Source of the DNA: JAOUGY01 sp963785075 | GTDB lineage: Bacteria > Actinomycetota > Acidimicrobiia > Spongiisociales > ZC4RG35 | Length of the DNA: 64,000 bases | Assembly (NCBI GenBank): GCA_963785075.1 | Contig: CAWATW010000006.1 | Coordinates: 620,001 to 684,000, forward strand | Direction: 5' to 3' | Shown here: positions 52,261 through 62,559 of the stretch, in pieces | How the letters are laid out: the number at the start of each line of letters is the position of its first letter | Position numbering within the stretch: the stretch's first letter is position 1 | Program-made: the position numbers and the translations under genes | The notes under the pieces: generated by a model | Databases searched by the model: none | What the model was told of the DNA's origin: nothing | What the model saw: the letters and a program-made list of their open reading frames with translations, nothing else

Positions 52261-52369
52261 GGTCCGAAAGGCTACCGGGCCGGCCCGAATATGGAACGCT
52301 CGACCGAGCCGACAGTCCCTGGCGATGGCCCACTACGATCACCGTCTCACGAACCCAGGAGCTCCGCAC

Positions 52370-52945
52370 GTGTTGACCGTCGCCCCCACCGTTCTCGGCG
52401 CCCGACTGGGTGCGACGCACCGAGCAAGAACGGCACTCCTCGTCACCGGCTTCGCACTGCTCACCGGTCTCACGGCGCTGTGGGAGATCCACCTGCCGTT
52501 CACCCCGGTTCCCATCACCGGACAGACCTTCGCAGTTCTCCTCGCCGGCGCCACCCTCGGCCTGCGGGCAGGGGCGGCCAGTCAGCTTCTGTACCTTGCG
52601 ATGGGCGCGGTCGGTCTCCCCTTCTATGCGGGCGGCGAAGCAGGGTGGAAGGTCCTCACGGGCCCGACCGTCGGATACCTCGTGGGCTTCGCAGTTGCTG
52701 CCGCCGTGGTGGGGCGGATGGCGGAGGCCAAAGCCGATCGCCGAGTCCGGACGGCGGTACCGGCGTTCATCGCAGGGTCGATCGTGATCTACGCCTTCGG
52801 GATGGCAGGTCTGGTGCTGGTGGCGGGCATGTCGGCCTCCGACGCCTTCACCCTCGGAGTCGTCCCCTTCCTCATCGGAGACGCCCTCAAAGCCGGCGCC
52901 GCAGGAGTACTACTCCCCGCCGCCTGGAAACTCGCCCGCCACTGA
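52370..52945 (+). CDS. bioY: BioY biotin-uptake S component
   Basis: A 191-aa membrane protein. GTG 52370 is preferred because AGGAG lies eight bases upstream; ATG 52325 would add 15 residues without a ribosome site. Six helices and the BioY motifs LPFTPVPITGQTFAVLLAG, YLAMGAVGLPFYAGGEAGW and LTGPTVGYLVGF are present. BioY binds biotin and works alone or with an ECF energising module; no ECF ATPase is next to it. It is divergent from the PDZ protease. Confidence 0.9.
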   Translation: MLTVAPTVLGARLGATHRARTALLVTGFALLTGLTALWEIHLPFTPVPITGQTFAVLLAGATLGLRAGAASQLLYLAMGAVGLPFYAGGEAGWKVLTGPTVGYLVGFAVAAAVVGRMAEAKADRRVRTAVPAFIAGSIVIYAFGMAGLVLVAGMSASDAFTLGVVPFLIGDALKAGAAGVLLPAAWKLARH

Positions 52946-53078
52946 GCGGTCACTCGGCAACGGGTGGCCGTCGTCCGCGTCAATGGTGGGAGGCGGATCG
53001 GACGTCACGCGGATAGGCGGCCAACAGCAGACCGCCAATAGCACACCGTCGGGACCGGGGACTGGATGCAGCGGCCGG

Positions 53079-53140
53079 GAGCCGGAGACCAGAAACTGGA
53101 GACCGGAGACCGGAGACTCGGAGACCGGAGACCGGAGACG
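53079..53140. repeat. Short tandem repeats of GGAGACC
   Basis: The string GGAGACC and slight variants recur about eight times in this stretch of the 217-bp gap between BioY and LivG. A shorter GGGGGAGACCGGTGACCGG set lies in the LivM/LivH gap at about 57768-57789. Simple slippage repeats; no function can be read, though they overlap the end of the rightward BioY transcript. Confidence 0.6.
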
Positions 53141-53162
53141 GCCGGGCGCAGTCCCGGCATTC

Positions 53163-53957
<795 letters not shown>

Positions 53958-54018
53958 GACGATCCCGCCTCACATCGGGTGGGTCCACCGGGGGCGCATG
54001 ACCCATGATGGACGACGC

Positions 54019-54813
54019 TCACGAGAGCCACCGCTTCCTCCGCTTGTAGTGCTTCACTTCCCGGAAGGACTTGCGCTCGCCTTCCTCGCCGTGCAGTCCA
54101 AGATAGAACTCCTGGACGTCCTCGTCTTTGAGCAGTTTCTGAGGGTCTCCGTCCATGACCACCTTGCCGGTCTCCATGATGTACCCGTGGTGGGCGATCG
54201 ACAAGGCCATGTTGGCATTCTGCTCGATGAGGAGCACCGACGTCCCTTGCTGGTTGATCTCGACGATGATCTCCTTGATCTGCTGCACCAGCAGGGGCGC
54301 CAGACCGAGTGAAGGCTCGTCGAGTATCAGCAGCTTGGGGCCTTGCATCAGAGCGCGGCCGATTGCCAGCATCTGCTGCTCTCCCCCGGACAGGTAGCCC
54401 GCCACCGATCTGCGACGCTCGGCGAGGCGCGGGAACAACGTCATGACGCGCTCGTATTCACGGTCGGTGTCCTTGGAGCTGTGGTTCGTGAAAGCCCCCA
54501 CACGGAGGTTCTCATCGACGGTCATCTCCGCGAAGATGCGACGGCCCTCCATCACCTGCGAGATCCCCCGCTTCACGCGAAGCGCAGGGTTGGCATGGGT
54601 GATCTCCTCCCCGTCGAACGTGATGTGACCCTTCGTGATGTCACCCTCGTGCACGTCGAGCAGCCCGGTGATCGCACGAATCGTTGTGGTCTTGCCCGCC
54701 CCGTTGGCACCGAGCAGCGCCACCACCTGCCCGTCGGGCACCTCGATCGAGAGTCCTCGGAGCACGAGGACAACGTCGTTGTACACGACCTCCAGGTTGG
54801 CTACAGCCAGCAT
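54019..54813 (-). CDS. livF: Branched-chain-type ABC importer ATPase LivF
   Basis: A 264-aa ATPase from ATG 54813. Walker A GANGAGKT is at residues 35-42, with QVMEGRRIFAEMTVDENLRV, the signature LSGGEQQM, Walker B LLILDEPSLGLAP and LIEQNA as the H-loop region, all LivF marks. A basic tail KHYKRRKRWLS follows the normal end. It is 61 bases before LivG and follows the binding-protein gene, from which an intercistronic hairpin separates it. Confidence 0.9.
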   Translation of the reverse strand: MLAVANLEVVYNDVVLVLRGLSIEVPDGQVVALLGANGAGKTTTIRAITGLLDVHEGDITKGHITFDGEEITHANPALRVKRGISQVMEGRRIFAEMTVDENLRVGAFTNHSSKDTDREYERVMTLFPRLAERRRSVAGYLSGGEQQMLAIGRALMQGPKLLILDEPSLGLAPLLVQQIKEIIVEINQQGTSVLLIEQNANMALSIAHHGYIMETGKVVMDGDPQKLLKDEDVQEFYLGLHGEEGERKSFREVKHYKRRKRWLS

Positions 54814-54840
54814 TTCAGCGTCCCATCTGATCCGTCAGGG

Positions 54841-54872
54841 GATGGGACGGCGCCCCGGGGCACCGTCCCATC
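54841..54872 (-). terminator. Intercistronic hairpin after the Liv-type binding protein gene
   Basis: GATGGGACGG (54841-54850) pairs perfectly with CCGTCCCATC (54863-54872), with an inner GCCCC/GGGGC stem. It lies 12 bases after the binding-protein stop on the minus strand and 28 bases before LivF. Like the hairpin at 25798 it follows a binding-protein gene and probably protects or thins the transcript. Confidence 0.6.
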
Positions 54873-54883
54873 TGACTCACGTA

Positions 54884-56329
54884 TCAGCCTGCGAAGCAGC
54901 GAGCGGTGAAGTCGTAGTTGGCGGCGAGGTCGCCGACGTAGTTCTGCTCGAGGAGCAGAGATCCGGTAGTACCGCCGTCGGGGGCGCTTCCTACGGTCTG
55001 GCTGGCGCCACCGGCAGCCGTGTACGTGGCCAGGTCCGGGTCATAGATGTAGATCCCACGTGTCACGAACGAGTTGGGGTCGTCGGCCGGGGCATAGCTC
55101 TGCGACGGCGCAAGACCGCCGAAGTCGATCCCTTCGAGACTCAAGGCCGCAGCCTTGACACCTGCACGAGTCAGGTCTCCGTTGGCAGAGGCCTGCCGAA
55201 GCACGGCCTCTGTCGTCCTGGCCTCGAGCCAACCGATCACAAAGGCGTCGGAGGGCCGGAGGTCGGGACGAGCCGCCAGCATGGCATCCACCAGTTCTTG
55301 CATCCCATCGACGTCGCTACCCCAGGCGGCGTTGTAGCCGCTCTGGATGAAGGCCTGGTCGACGATGGGTGCCACCGGCGTGTCGAGCAGGCGGAAGTCG
55401 TAGGTGGGCACCGACCCCGTCCACTGGCCCTGGTAGCCGGACTGGACGGCGCCTCCCATGATGACGGCGATGTTGCTGGTGTTCGTGGTGGCGAACACGA
55501 AATCGGGGTTGGCCTCAACGATGCCGGTGATGACTTCCGTCTCGGGATCGGCCGGGTCCGGAGTCACCAGACCCTCGCCGTCGTACGCAAGCGTCAGCCC
55601 CAGCTGCTCGATGGCGTACTTGGCCCCGAACGCACCGTCCTGGCCATACTCGCCTGGGAAGGAGATGACCGCCCAGGTCGGGTCGGCCCCATTCTCCTCC
55701 TGGAACTTGGTCGAGAGATACTCGACCATGCTCATACCCTCGAGGCAGTAGTTGGTCTGCTGTTCGAGCACGGTGTTCTGATCGAACGCCGGATCGGCCC
55801 ATCCTGAGTACCAGGTGAGTGGGATCGTCACCATGTCGTCCTCGATCATCAGGTCGATGATTCCCGACGTGTGGGGCGAGCCGGTCGACTGGCTCAGCAT
55901 GACCACGTCCTCGCGAATGGCCTCGTATTGCGTGCGGTGTTGGTCCACATCGTACGCGGTGTCCACCGTGAGCAACTCGACGGTACGGCCGTCGATGCCA
56001 CCGGCACCGTTCACGATGTCCCAGTACACCTCTTGGGCGGCCACGATGTCGTTGACCAGCGGCGCGAAGATACCGGTCTGGTCGGCAAGCAGTCCGACCG
56101 TGATCGTGTCCTCGGTGACGCCGACGTCGAACGCCACCTCTCCGCCGGCGGCTGTCGTTGCCGTGGTGTCGTCTGTCGGTGCCGCGGTCGTGGCCGTGGT
56201 GTCGTCGGTTGCAGCCTCGGTCGTCGCCGACGTCTCCGCGGTCGTGTCCTCGGTCCCACCGTCTGAGCAGGCTGCCAGGATCAGCGCCATCACGCCGATC
56301 CATGCGAACCATCGCACTCTCGTTTTCAT
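54884..56329 (-). CDS. Branched-chain-type solute-binding lipoprotein
   Basis: A 481-aa Peripla_BP_6 protein from ATG 56329. The lipobox is LAAC (Cys21), followed by a Thr/Asp/Ala linker with two DDTTATTAA repeats. The mature domain begins TITVGLLADQTGIFAPLVND and continues GAGGIDGRTVELLTVDTAYD and FATTNTSNIAVIMGG. It is the ligand-binding partner of LivFGHM. The ligand could be an amino acid or, as in other operons with a CoA ligase, an aromatic or fatty acid. Confidence 0.85.
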   Translation of the reverse strand: MKTRVRWFAWIGVMALILAACSDGGTEDTTAETSATTEAATDDTTATTAAPTDDTTATTAAGGEVAFDVGVTEDTITVGLLADQTGIFAPLVNDIVAAQEVYWDIVNGAGGIDGRTVELLTVDTAYDVDQHRTQYEAIREDVVMLSQSTGSPHTSGIIDLMIEDDMVTIPLTWYSGWADPAFDQNTVLEQQTNYCLEGMSMVEYLSTKFQEENGADPTWAVISFPGEYGQDGAFGAKYAIEQLGLTLAYDGEGLVTPDPADPETEVITGIVEANPDFVFATTNTSNIAVIMGGAVQSGYQGQWTGSVPTYDFRLLDTPVAPIVDQAFIQSGYNAAWGSDVDGMQELVDAMLAARPDLRPSDAFVIGWLEARTTEAVLRQASANGDLTRAGVKAAALSLEGIDFGGLAPSQSYAPADDPNSFVTRGIYIYDPDLATYTAAGGASQTVGSAPDGGTTGSLLLEQNYVGDLAANYDFTARCFAG

Positions 56330-56418
56330 GTCTACTTCCTCCCGTATCGGTCCGATCGGGTGACCCCGATGGATTCCCGGCGTCCAGATGAGGGCGCCGA
56401 AACCTCAGTGTGCCGTCG

Positions 56419-57651
56419 TCAATAGGTGAACGGCCATCCTTTCCAGTAGTTCCTGATACGCAGCCAGATGCCGAAGAGCCCCAGCGGCTCGAAGATCAGG
56501 AACAAGATGATCAACAAACCGTACAGGACGATGTTGAGTTGGAACACGGACAGCCCGGGCCCGATGGCGCTGGTCCCAACCAACCCGAAGTCGGTCGGCC
56601 CCGTGGACACGATGAAGTTGGCTACCGACGCGCCCACACCTGAGCCGTCTGTCAGCTCTGCCAACCAGGTGGTGAGATCCTCGACGAGCCGAGGGGCGGC
56701 GACCACGAACAGCGAACCCAACACCACACCGGCCGTGGTTCCGGCACCACCGATGAGGATGATGGCGATGAACTCGATCGACAGCAACAGGTCCCACGCC
56801 TCCGGGATGCGGCTGCCGAAGTAGGCGGCCAGCAAGGCTCCCGACACCCCTGCGAAGAAGGATGACACCGCAAACGCCAACGCCTTGTACCGATACTCGT
56901 CGACGCCCATGATCTCGGCGGCGATGTCGCGGTCGCGGATCGAAGCGAACGCCCGTCCGAGCCGGGTTCTGGCGATGTTCTTGTGCGCCACCGTGAACAC
57001 GACGGCCAGGAGCAGGACGAACAGGTACTGCCGGGCCTGCCGGCCCAGCTCGACTCCGAACCAGGAGCCGGACCCCGCGAAGTCGATCAGCGGGGTCTCT
57101 TCCTTCCACAGCTTCACCTCGAGGGCGGGCCACTCCCGACCCAGGCCCGGGCCCCCGGAGACGCTGGCGGCATTCCGAAACACGTGGTCTCCGATGAAGA
57201 CCAGCGCGATCGTGACGAAAGCCAGGTAGAGCCCGCGCACTCGGACCGCTGCCGGCGCAACCAACAAACCGATGAAGGCGGCCACCAGACCGGCGGCGGG
57301 GAGCCAGATCCAAATGGGCAGACCGAAGCCCACGAGCTGCGGGCTGCTCTCGCCACCGAGCACGACGGCGGCGTAGGCGCCGACACCCATGAAGAAGGCA
57401 TGGCCGAGCGACACCTGCCCTGCCATGCCGGTGAGAATGTTGAGCCCCAGCGCACCGATGAGGAAGACGAGTGCCTCCCCCAGCAGCACCAACCACAGGT
57501 TGGACCCCGCCCATCTGAGGCCCGGAATCCACTGCAACGGCAACGTGACGGCGACGATGATGAGGATCCCCATCATCACCTTGCGGGTGGTCGACGGCAG
57601 GATCGCCTGATCCTGCCGGTAGGACGTATACAGCAGTGGCCGGCCTCTCAT
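56419..57651 (-). CDS. livM: Branched-chain-type ABC importer permease LivM
   Basis: A 410-aa permease from ATG 57651, seven bases after AAGGAGG. Typical marks are LNILTGMAGQVSLGHAFFMG, GLYLAFVTIALVFIGDHV, IRDRDIAAEIMGVDEYRYK and ILIGGAGTTAGVVLGSLFV. About ten helices are expected. The loop after residue about 180 (GPGLGREWPALEVKL) is longer than in E. coli LivM. It is 89 bases before the binding-protein start and 156 bases after LivH. Confidence 0.9.
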   Translation of the reverse strand: MRGRPLLYTSYRQDQAILPSTTRKVMMGILIIVAVTLPLQWIPGLRWAGSNLWLVLLGEALVFLIGALGLNILTGMAGQVSLGHAFFMGVGAYAAVVLGGESSPQLVGFGLPIWIWLPAAGLVAAFIGLLVAPAAVRVRGLYLAFVTIALVFIGDHVFRNAASVSGGPGLGREWPALEVKLWKEETPLIDFAGSGSWFGVELGRQARQYLFVLLLAVVFTVAHKNIARTRLGRAFASIRDRDIAAEIMGVDEYRYKALAFAVSSFFAGVSGALLAAYFGSRIPEAWDLLLSIEFIAIILIGGAGTTAGVVLGSLFVVAAPRLVEDLTTWLAELTDGSGVGASVANFIVSTGPTDFGLVGTSAIGPGLSVFQLNIVLYGLLIILFLIFEPLGLFGIWLRIRNYWKGWPFTY

Positions 57652-57807
57652 GGCGCGCCTCCTTCGGAGGGGCGGTGCCGAGTGCTGAGTGATGAGCACT
57701 GAGCAACAGCCGGTGCCTTGCTGCAACGGGTGCCACGGACCGGACACCGCCGGCCGCCCACGAGGCGGGGGGAGACCGGTGACCGGAGACGAGAAGCGAA
57801 GCGAGGA

Positions 57808-58776
57808 TCAGACACGTCGGATCTCCTCGGTACCGAACAGGCCATAAGGCCTGACGAGCAGGAAGATCAACATCAGGAGATAGGGAACCACGCCTCCGAA
57901 ACCGACACCGAGCACGTTGGAATATCCTGCGGTGTACGTCCCGATGACCACCTCGGCGATCCCGACGAGGAATCCGCCGACGACCGCCCCGAGCACCGAG
58001 TCGAGGCCGCCGATGATGATGGCCGGAAATGCCCGGAACACAACGAATGCGGTGGTGTTCGACACGCCCGCGGAGCGAGGCGCCATCGACGAGAAGATGC
58101 CCGCCACTGCCGCCAACATGGCACCGATCGCCCACGCCACTGCGAAGATCCGGCCGACGTCGATGCCCTGGGCCTGGGCGGCCTCTTGATCGAATGCGGT
58201 GGCCCGCATGGCAATACCCAGGCGGCTCCGGAAGAACCACGCCACCAGACCCACACACACCAGCGACACCCCGAAGGTCACGATCTGGGTGGTGTTGATG
58301 TTGAGGTTGCCGATCGGGGTCACCGAGATGCCCCATGGGTCGCCGATCGTCCGCACGCCGTTGCCGATGAAGTCGTCGGTGATCGGGCGGATCACCGCGT
58401 CGACCCCCACCGTGATGATCGCCACGGAGAAGAGCGGCTCACCGATCATCGGCCGGATGAACAACCGCTCGGCGATGAGACCGACAACACCTGTCGCGAG
58501 GATGGCGAACAACGCCGAGATCGACCACTGGAGCCACTGCGGCCCCGCATCGAAGAACCTCCCCGGGAAGTTGAGCACGGTGGCGAGGGCGGCCGTGAGG
58601 AACGCGCCGACCGCAGCCAGCGACCCATGCGCAAAGTTCACCACCTGTGTCGCCTTGAAGATGATCACGAAGCCGAGCGCCAGCAGTGCGTAGATCGCGC
58701 CCAAACCGAGTCCGTTGAGCACGGCGAACAGGAACTTGTCGAACCCATCGAGCCCGATCTGGGCGATGATCGGCAC
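57808..58776 (-). CDS. livH: Branched-chain-type ABC importer permease LivH
   Basis: A 322-aa permease from GTG 58776. LNGLGLGAIYALLALGFVII, VNFAHGSLAAVGAFLTAAL, MRATAFDQEAAQAQGIDVG and IIIGGLDSVLGAVVGGFLVG are LivH marks. It starts three bases after the stop of the acyl-CoA ligase at 58780, so the ligase and importer belong to one transcript. The partner permease is LivM. Confidence 0.9.
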   Translation of the reverse strand: MPIIAQIGLDGFDKFLFAVLNGLGLGAIYALLALGFVIIFKATQVVNFAHGSLAAVGAFLTAALATVLNFPGRFFDAGPQWLQWSISALFAILATGVVGLIAERLFIRPMIGEPLFSVAIITVGVDAVIRPITDDFIGNGVRTIGDPWGISVTPIGNLNINTTQIVTFGVSLVCVGLVAWFFRSRLGIAMRATAFDQEAAQAQGIDVGRIFAVAWAIGAMLAAVAGIFSSMAPRSAGVSNTTAFVVFRAFPAIIIGGLDSVLGAVVGGFLVGIAEVVIGTYTAGYSNVLGVGFGGVVPYLLMLIFLLVRPYGLFGTEEIRRV

Positions 58777-58779
58777 CTA

Positions 58780-60663
58780 TCAACCCTTGCTCGCGTACAT
58801 CGACTCGATCAGTTCGCCGAACATGTCGTCCATGGCACTGCGCTTGAGCTTCTGGGTGGCGGTGAGCTCGCCGTCTTCGTGATCGAGCTCCTTCGGGATC
58901 AGGCGGAACTTGCGGATGTTCTCGACCCTGGCGAACTTTGCGTTCGTGCCATCGACGACCTTCTGGATGAGGTCGAGAACCTCCGGTTTCTCCGACAGGT
59001 CTCGATAGGTCGTATATGGGAGGCCTTTTCGAGTCGCCCAGTCTCCGACGGTGTCGAGCTCGATTCCGATGAGAGCCGTCAGGTACTTCTTGCCGTCGCC
59101 GATCACCATGGCCTCTTTGACGTACGGCGACGTCTTGAGGGAGTTCTCGATCTCCGACGGGGAGATGTTCTTGCCGCCCGAAGTGATGATGATGTGCTTG
59201 ATGCGGTCCACGATCTTGATGTGGGTGCCATCGACCAGCTCTCCGACGTCACCGGTCCTGAGGAACCCGTCCTCGGTGAACGTGTCTGCAGTCTGCTGTG
59301 GCTTGTTCCAGTAGCCCTTGAAGACGCCGGGGTGCTTCGTGAGGATCTCGCCGGTGTCGGGGTCGAGCTTCACCTCGGTTCCCGGATAGGGCTCTCCGAC
59401 GGTGCCGAGCTTCATGCGTCCGGTGAAGTTCACGGTCGCCACCGCCGAGTTCTCGGTCATGCCGTACAACTCGTACAGATTGACACCCAGACCATGGAAG
59501 AACTCGATCACCTCGGGTGCGATGGCGGCCGCCCCCGTTCCCGCCCACCGGCAGCGACGAAGACCGATCCTCTCGCGAAGGGCCCTGAACAACAGGGGGT
59601 AGCCGATCGCATAGACGACCCGGCTGGCCGGCGTGTGGGTTCCGCCGTTCTGCGTGCGCCGGCGGCCTACGTACGTGGCCATGGCGAAACCGAGCTCCGA
59701 CCACTTCCGCTTGAAGAAGGTGGCATCCCGAGCCTTGATCAGGACCGAAGCGTGGATCTTCTCCCAGATCCGTGGAACCGCGAAGAACAGGGTGGGCTGG
59801 ACCTCACGCAGATTCTCCTGGACGGTGTCGATCGACTCGGCGAAGTTCAGCACCGGGCCGGCCGCCGCCATCGTCCACGTCGAGAAGATCCTCTCGGCGA
59901 CATGACACAACGGGAGGTAGGTGAGGATCTGATCGTCGGGGTTCGGCTTCTTGTTGCCGGGAAGGCGGCCGTCGACGTTGATCACCGTGTCGGCGCAGAA
60001 GGCGAAGTTCGAGTTGGCGAGCATGGCGCCCTTGGGGGGACCGGTGGTACCGGAGGTGTATACGAGGGTCATGATGTCGTCCGGCTCGGCGCCGGCCATG
60101 ATCGATGCGAGTTCGCCGGGGTGACTCGTCCTGTACTCCCGGCCGAGTTCGAGGAAGTCGTCCCAGAAGACGAATCGCTCGTCATCACGGAATTGCCGGA
60201 AGCCGCGAGGTTCCACGTGGATGATCGTCTGCAGATCCGGGAGATTCCCGATGACTTCGAGCACCTTGTCGGCCTGTTCCTGATCCTCGGCGAGGTGGAT
60301 CTTCGCCCCGGAGTCCGAGAGCAGGTACTCGACCTCGGGTGCCGGATTGGTCGGATACAGGCCAACTGTGATGCCACGTATCGCGACTGTGGCGAGATCG
60401 AGGATCACCCACTCGGGCCGATCCTCGGCATGGATCGAGATGCGATCACCTTTGGTGGCGCCGAGCGCCAACAAGCCGTTCGCGGCGAGCTGAACGCTCT
60501 CCCAGAGCTCGGACCACGTGATCTCCTGCCAGATCCCGAAGTCCTTCTCGCGCATCGCCACGCCTTCGGGAAGCCTCTCCGCCCACTCCCGCACGTACGA
60601 CGCCACCGTACGAGTTCCCTGAGTCGATCCGGCGGGGCCTGATCGCTCGGTGAGAGTGGTCAT
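58780..60663 (-). CDS. Long-chain-type AMP-forming acyl-CoA synthetase
   Basis: A 627-aa AMP-binding enzyme from ATG 60663, seven bases after GAGGAGAG. The P-loop YTSGTTGPPKG is at residues 202-212; LYGMTENSAVATVN, GYWNKPQQTADTF, FLRTGDVGELVDG, KIVDRIKHIIITSGGKNISP and the C-terminal Lys region TATQKLKR are all present. It belongs to the FadD15-like group of large ligases. The operon link to LivH/M/F/G suggests that an imported acid is trapped as its CoA ester. Confidence 0.9.
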   Translation of the reverse strand: MTTLTERSGPAGSTQGTRTVASYVREWAERLPEGVAMREKDFGIWQEITWSELWESVQLAANGLLALGATKGDRISIHAEDRPEWVILDLATVAIRGITVGLYPTNPAPEVEYLLSDSGAKIHLAEDQEQADKVLEVIGNLPDLQTIIHVEPRGFRQFRDDERFVFWDDFLELGREYRTSHPGELASIMAGAEPDDIMTLVYTSGTTGPPKGAMLANSNFAFCADTVINVDGRLPGNKKPNPDDQILTYLPLCHVAERIFSTWTMAAAGPVLNFAESIDTVQENLREVQPTLFFAVPRIWEKIHASVLIKARDATFFKRKWSELGFAMATYVGRRRTQNGGTHTPASRVVYAIGYPLLFRALRERIGLRRCRWAGTGAAAIAPEVIEFFHGLGVNLYELYGMTENSAVATVNFTGRMKLGTVGEPYPGTEVKLDPDTGEILTKHPGVFKGYWNKPQQTADTFTEDGFLRTGDVGELVDGTHIKIVDRIKHIIITSGGKNISPSEIENSLKTSPYVKEAMVIGDGKKYLTALIGIELDTVGDWATRKGLPYTTYRDLSEKPEVLDLIQKVVDGTNAKFARVENIRKFRLIPKELDHEDGELTATQKLKRSAMDDMFGELIESMYASKG

Positions 60664-60833
60664 CGATTCTCTCCTCGCTGGCAAACTCGGGGGGTGGGGG
60701 CGCCCGAGACTTTAGGCGTGAGACGCGTTCACCAGCGGCCAAAGCCCGGAAAAAAACCCAAAACCTACGGAGCGAACCCGACCGAACGACGCACACGAGA
60801 TCGTGCACGATGCAAGATCTCTCGGCTCGAGTG

Positions 60834-61256
60834 TCAGGCGCCTTCGACCCACTGTGCGCCGCCCGGCCAATGCTCGCGTTTCCAGATGGGAGCGCGCTCC
60901 TTCAACTCGTCGATCACGTAGCGGGCAGCCTCGAACGCATCGCCGCGATGGGCAGTCGACACGGCGACCGCCACCGAGGCATGCCCCACCTCGACGACCC
61001 CGACACGATGCTCCACGACCATCGACAGCACCGGCCAGCGGACTGCCGCCTCCTCGGCGATGACCTGCAGCGACGTTTCGACATGCTCGCGGTATGCCTC
61101 GTACTCGAGATGTGTGACCCCATCCTTGCCCGCGGAGTGGTCGCGAGCAGTCCCCAGGAACAACGCAGTCGCCCCCGCATCGGGCCGCCCCACCTCGGCC
61201 ACCAGCGCTCCCACGTCGATCGGGTCGTCACGTATCGCTACTCGGATCGAAGGCAT
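60834..61256 (-). CDS. moaE: Molybdopterin synthase catalytic subunit MoaE
   Basis: A 140-aa protein from ATG 61256. ATALFLGTARDHSAG, LEYEAYREH, RVGVVEVGHASVAVAVST and the catalytic Lys/Trp region ELKERAPIWKREHW are the MoaE marks. It makes molybdopterin with a MoaD partner that is not in the window. The gene stands alone between the ligase and a divergent protease. Confidence 0.9.
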   Translation of the reverse strand: MPSIRVAIRDDPIDVGALVAEVGRPDAGATALFLGTARDHSAGKDGVTHLEYEAYREHVETSLQVIAEEAAVRWPVLSMVVEHRVGVVEVGHASVAVAVSTAHRGDAFEAARYVIDELKERAPIWKREHWPGGAQWVEGA

Positions 61257-61406
61257 ACGACGAGGATACGGTCCTCCCAGCGGGTCCCGCTCCACATCCA
61301 GGCGGACGATGGCGGCAGATTGCGACGTCGGCTGTCGGCCGTTGGCTGTCGGCCCGCACCCTTCCTCCGCTCATACCCCGGCCGAGCGTCTACCTTGAGG
61401 GGAGAC

Positions 61407-62480
61407 ATGTCAGACGATCTCTTCTCCAAGTTGTTCGAGTTGTTCAACCAGCCGGGGCCGGTGAACCTCAAACTCGCCGCGGAGATCAGCCACCATCTCA
61501 CCGGAGAGAAGACCCCGGTCGATCCGTGGGCCGCCGAGGAGTTCCGTGAGCTCACACGGCTCGCCGAGTTCCAGGTGGAACAGGCGGCCCCTTTTGCCGT
61601 GACGCCTGCACCGGACGTGCTTCCGGTGGACGCCCGCGAGTGGGCGGACCGCAACATGGACGGTTTTCGCTATCTCGCCGAGCCTTTCGCCAACATCATC
61701 GACACGGACTCCCTGGGCCCGGCCGGAGCCATGATGGGCCAGCTGGCCCCGGCCATGATCGGCATGCAACTCGGGACCCTGGTGGGCACGCTCGCCGGGT
61801 GGGTGATGGCCGGGTTCGATGCCGGGGTTCCCGCTACCGGTGAAGGGCCCATCACCTATGTCGTCCCGAACATCGATCGGTTCACATCCGAGCACGGGTT
61901 CGACCCCCGAGACGTGCGACTGTGGGTGTCGATGCATGAAACGGCGCACCGGGCGATGTTCCGTGTGCCTTTCACGACCGACCACCTGGTCGACCTGCTC
62001 GGCGAGAGCGGACGCCACCTCAAGATCAGCCCTGATGCGCTGATGGAGATGATGCAAGGCCTCGACCCGAGCCGGCTCGAAGGCGGCATCGACCCTGAAC
62101 AGATCGCCGGGTTGTTCGACTCCCCCGAGATCGCAGCCGCTCAGCGTCAACTCGGTGCCTTCCTCGGGTTGACCGGTGGTTACCGGCGATTGCTGGTCGA
62201 GCGGGCCGCCGGCCATCTGCTGCCGCGCTTGCACGACATGGACTCTGCTCGCGACGCCGAACGTGATCTCGGTGACGCGGTAGCGGGCTCGGCGTTCTCG
62301 GCGACCTTCGTCGACGGTCACGACATCCAACGCGGGTACGAGTTCTCCGTGGAGGTCGAGAACAGGTTCGGAGCCGATTCGCTGAATGAGATGTGGACCC
62401 GGCAGGGGAGGTTTCCCACCGCCGACGAGATCGACGATCCCGTCGCATACGCCGCACGAGTGCTCCTCGAAGACATGTGA
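61407..62480 (+). CDS. DUF2342 zinc-dependent metalloprotease-like protein
   Basis: A 357-aa protein from ATG 61407 after GAGGGGAG. The zinc motif is His177-Glu178-Thr-Ala-His181 (MHETAHRAMF). PVDAREWADRNMDGFRYLAE, MIGMQLGTLVGTLAGWV and LGAFLGLTGGYRRLLVERAA are characteristic of the TIGR03624/DUF2342 family, sometimes named for coenzyme F420-linked genomes and found almost only in actinobacteria. Its substrate is unknown. Confidence 0.9.
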   Translation: MSDDLFSKLFELFNQPGPVNLKLAAEISHHLTGEKTPVDPWAAEEFRELTRLAEFQVEQAAPFAVTPAPDVLPVDAREWADRNMDGFRYLAEPFANIIDTDSLGPAGAMMGQLAPAMIGMQLGTLVGTLAGWVMAGFDAGVPATGEGPITYVVPNIDRFTSEHGFDPRDVRLWVSMHETAHRAMFRVPFTTDHLVDLLGESGRHLKISPDALMEMMQGLDPSRLEGGIDPEQIAGLFDSPEIAAAQRQLGAFLGLTGGYRRLLVERAAGHLLPRLHDMDSARDAERDLGDAVAGSAFSATFVDGHDIQRGYEFSVEVENRFGADSLNEMWTRQGRFPTADEIDDPVAYAARVLLEDM

Positions 62481-62559
62481 CAAACCACGGGTCCCGGCTA
62501 CCTGAACGGCCGAGCCTCGTCTAGCGTCGCTCACGACGACGACCTGAAGGGGAATGACC

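Noticed and set aside
57718..60642. A 974-codon open frame on the plus strand
   Set aside because: It lies opposite LivH and the acyl-CoA ligase, has the His/Arg/Asp-rich composition of antisense high-GC sequence, and matches no domain.
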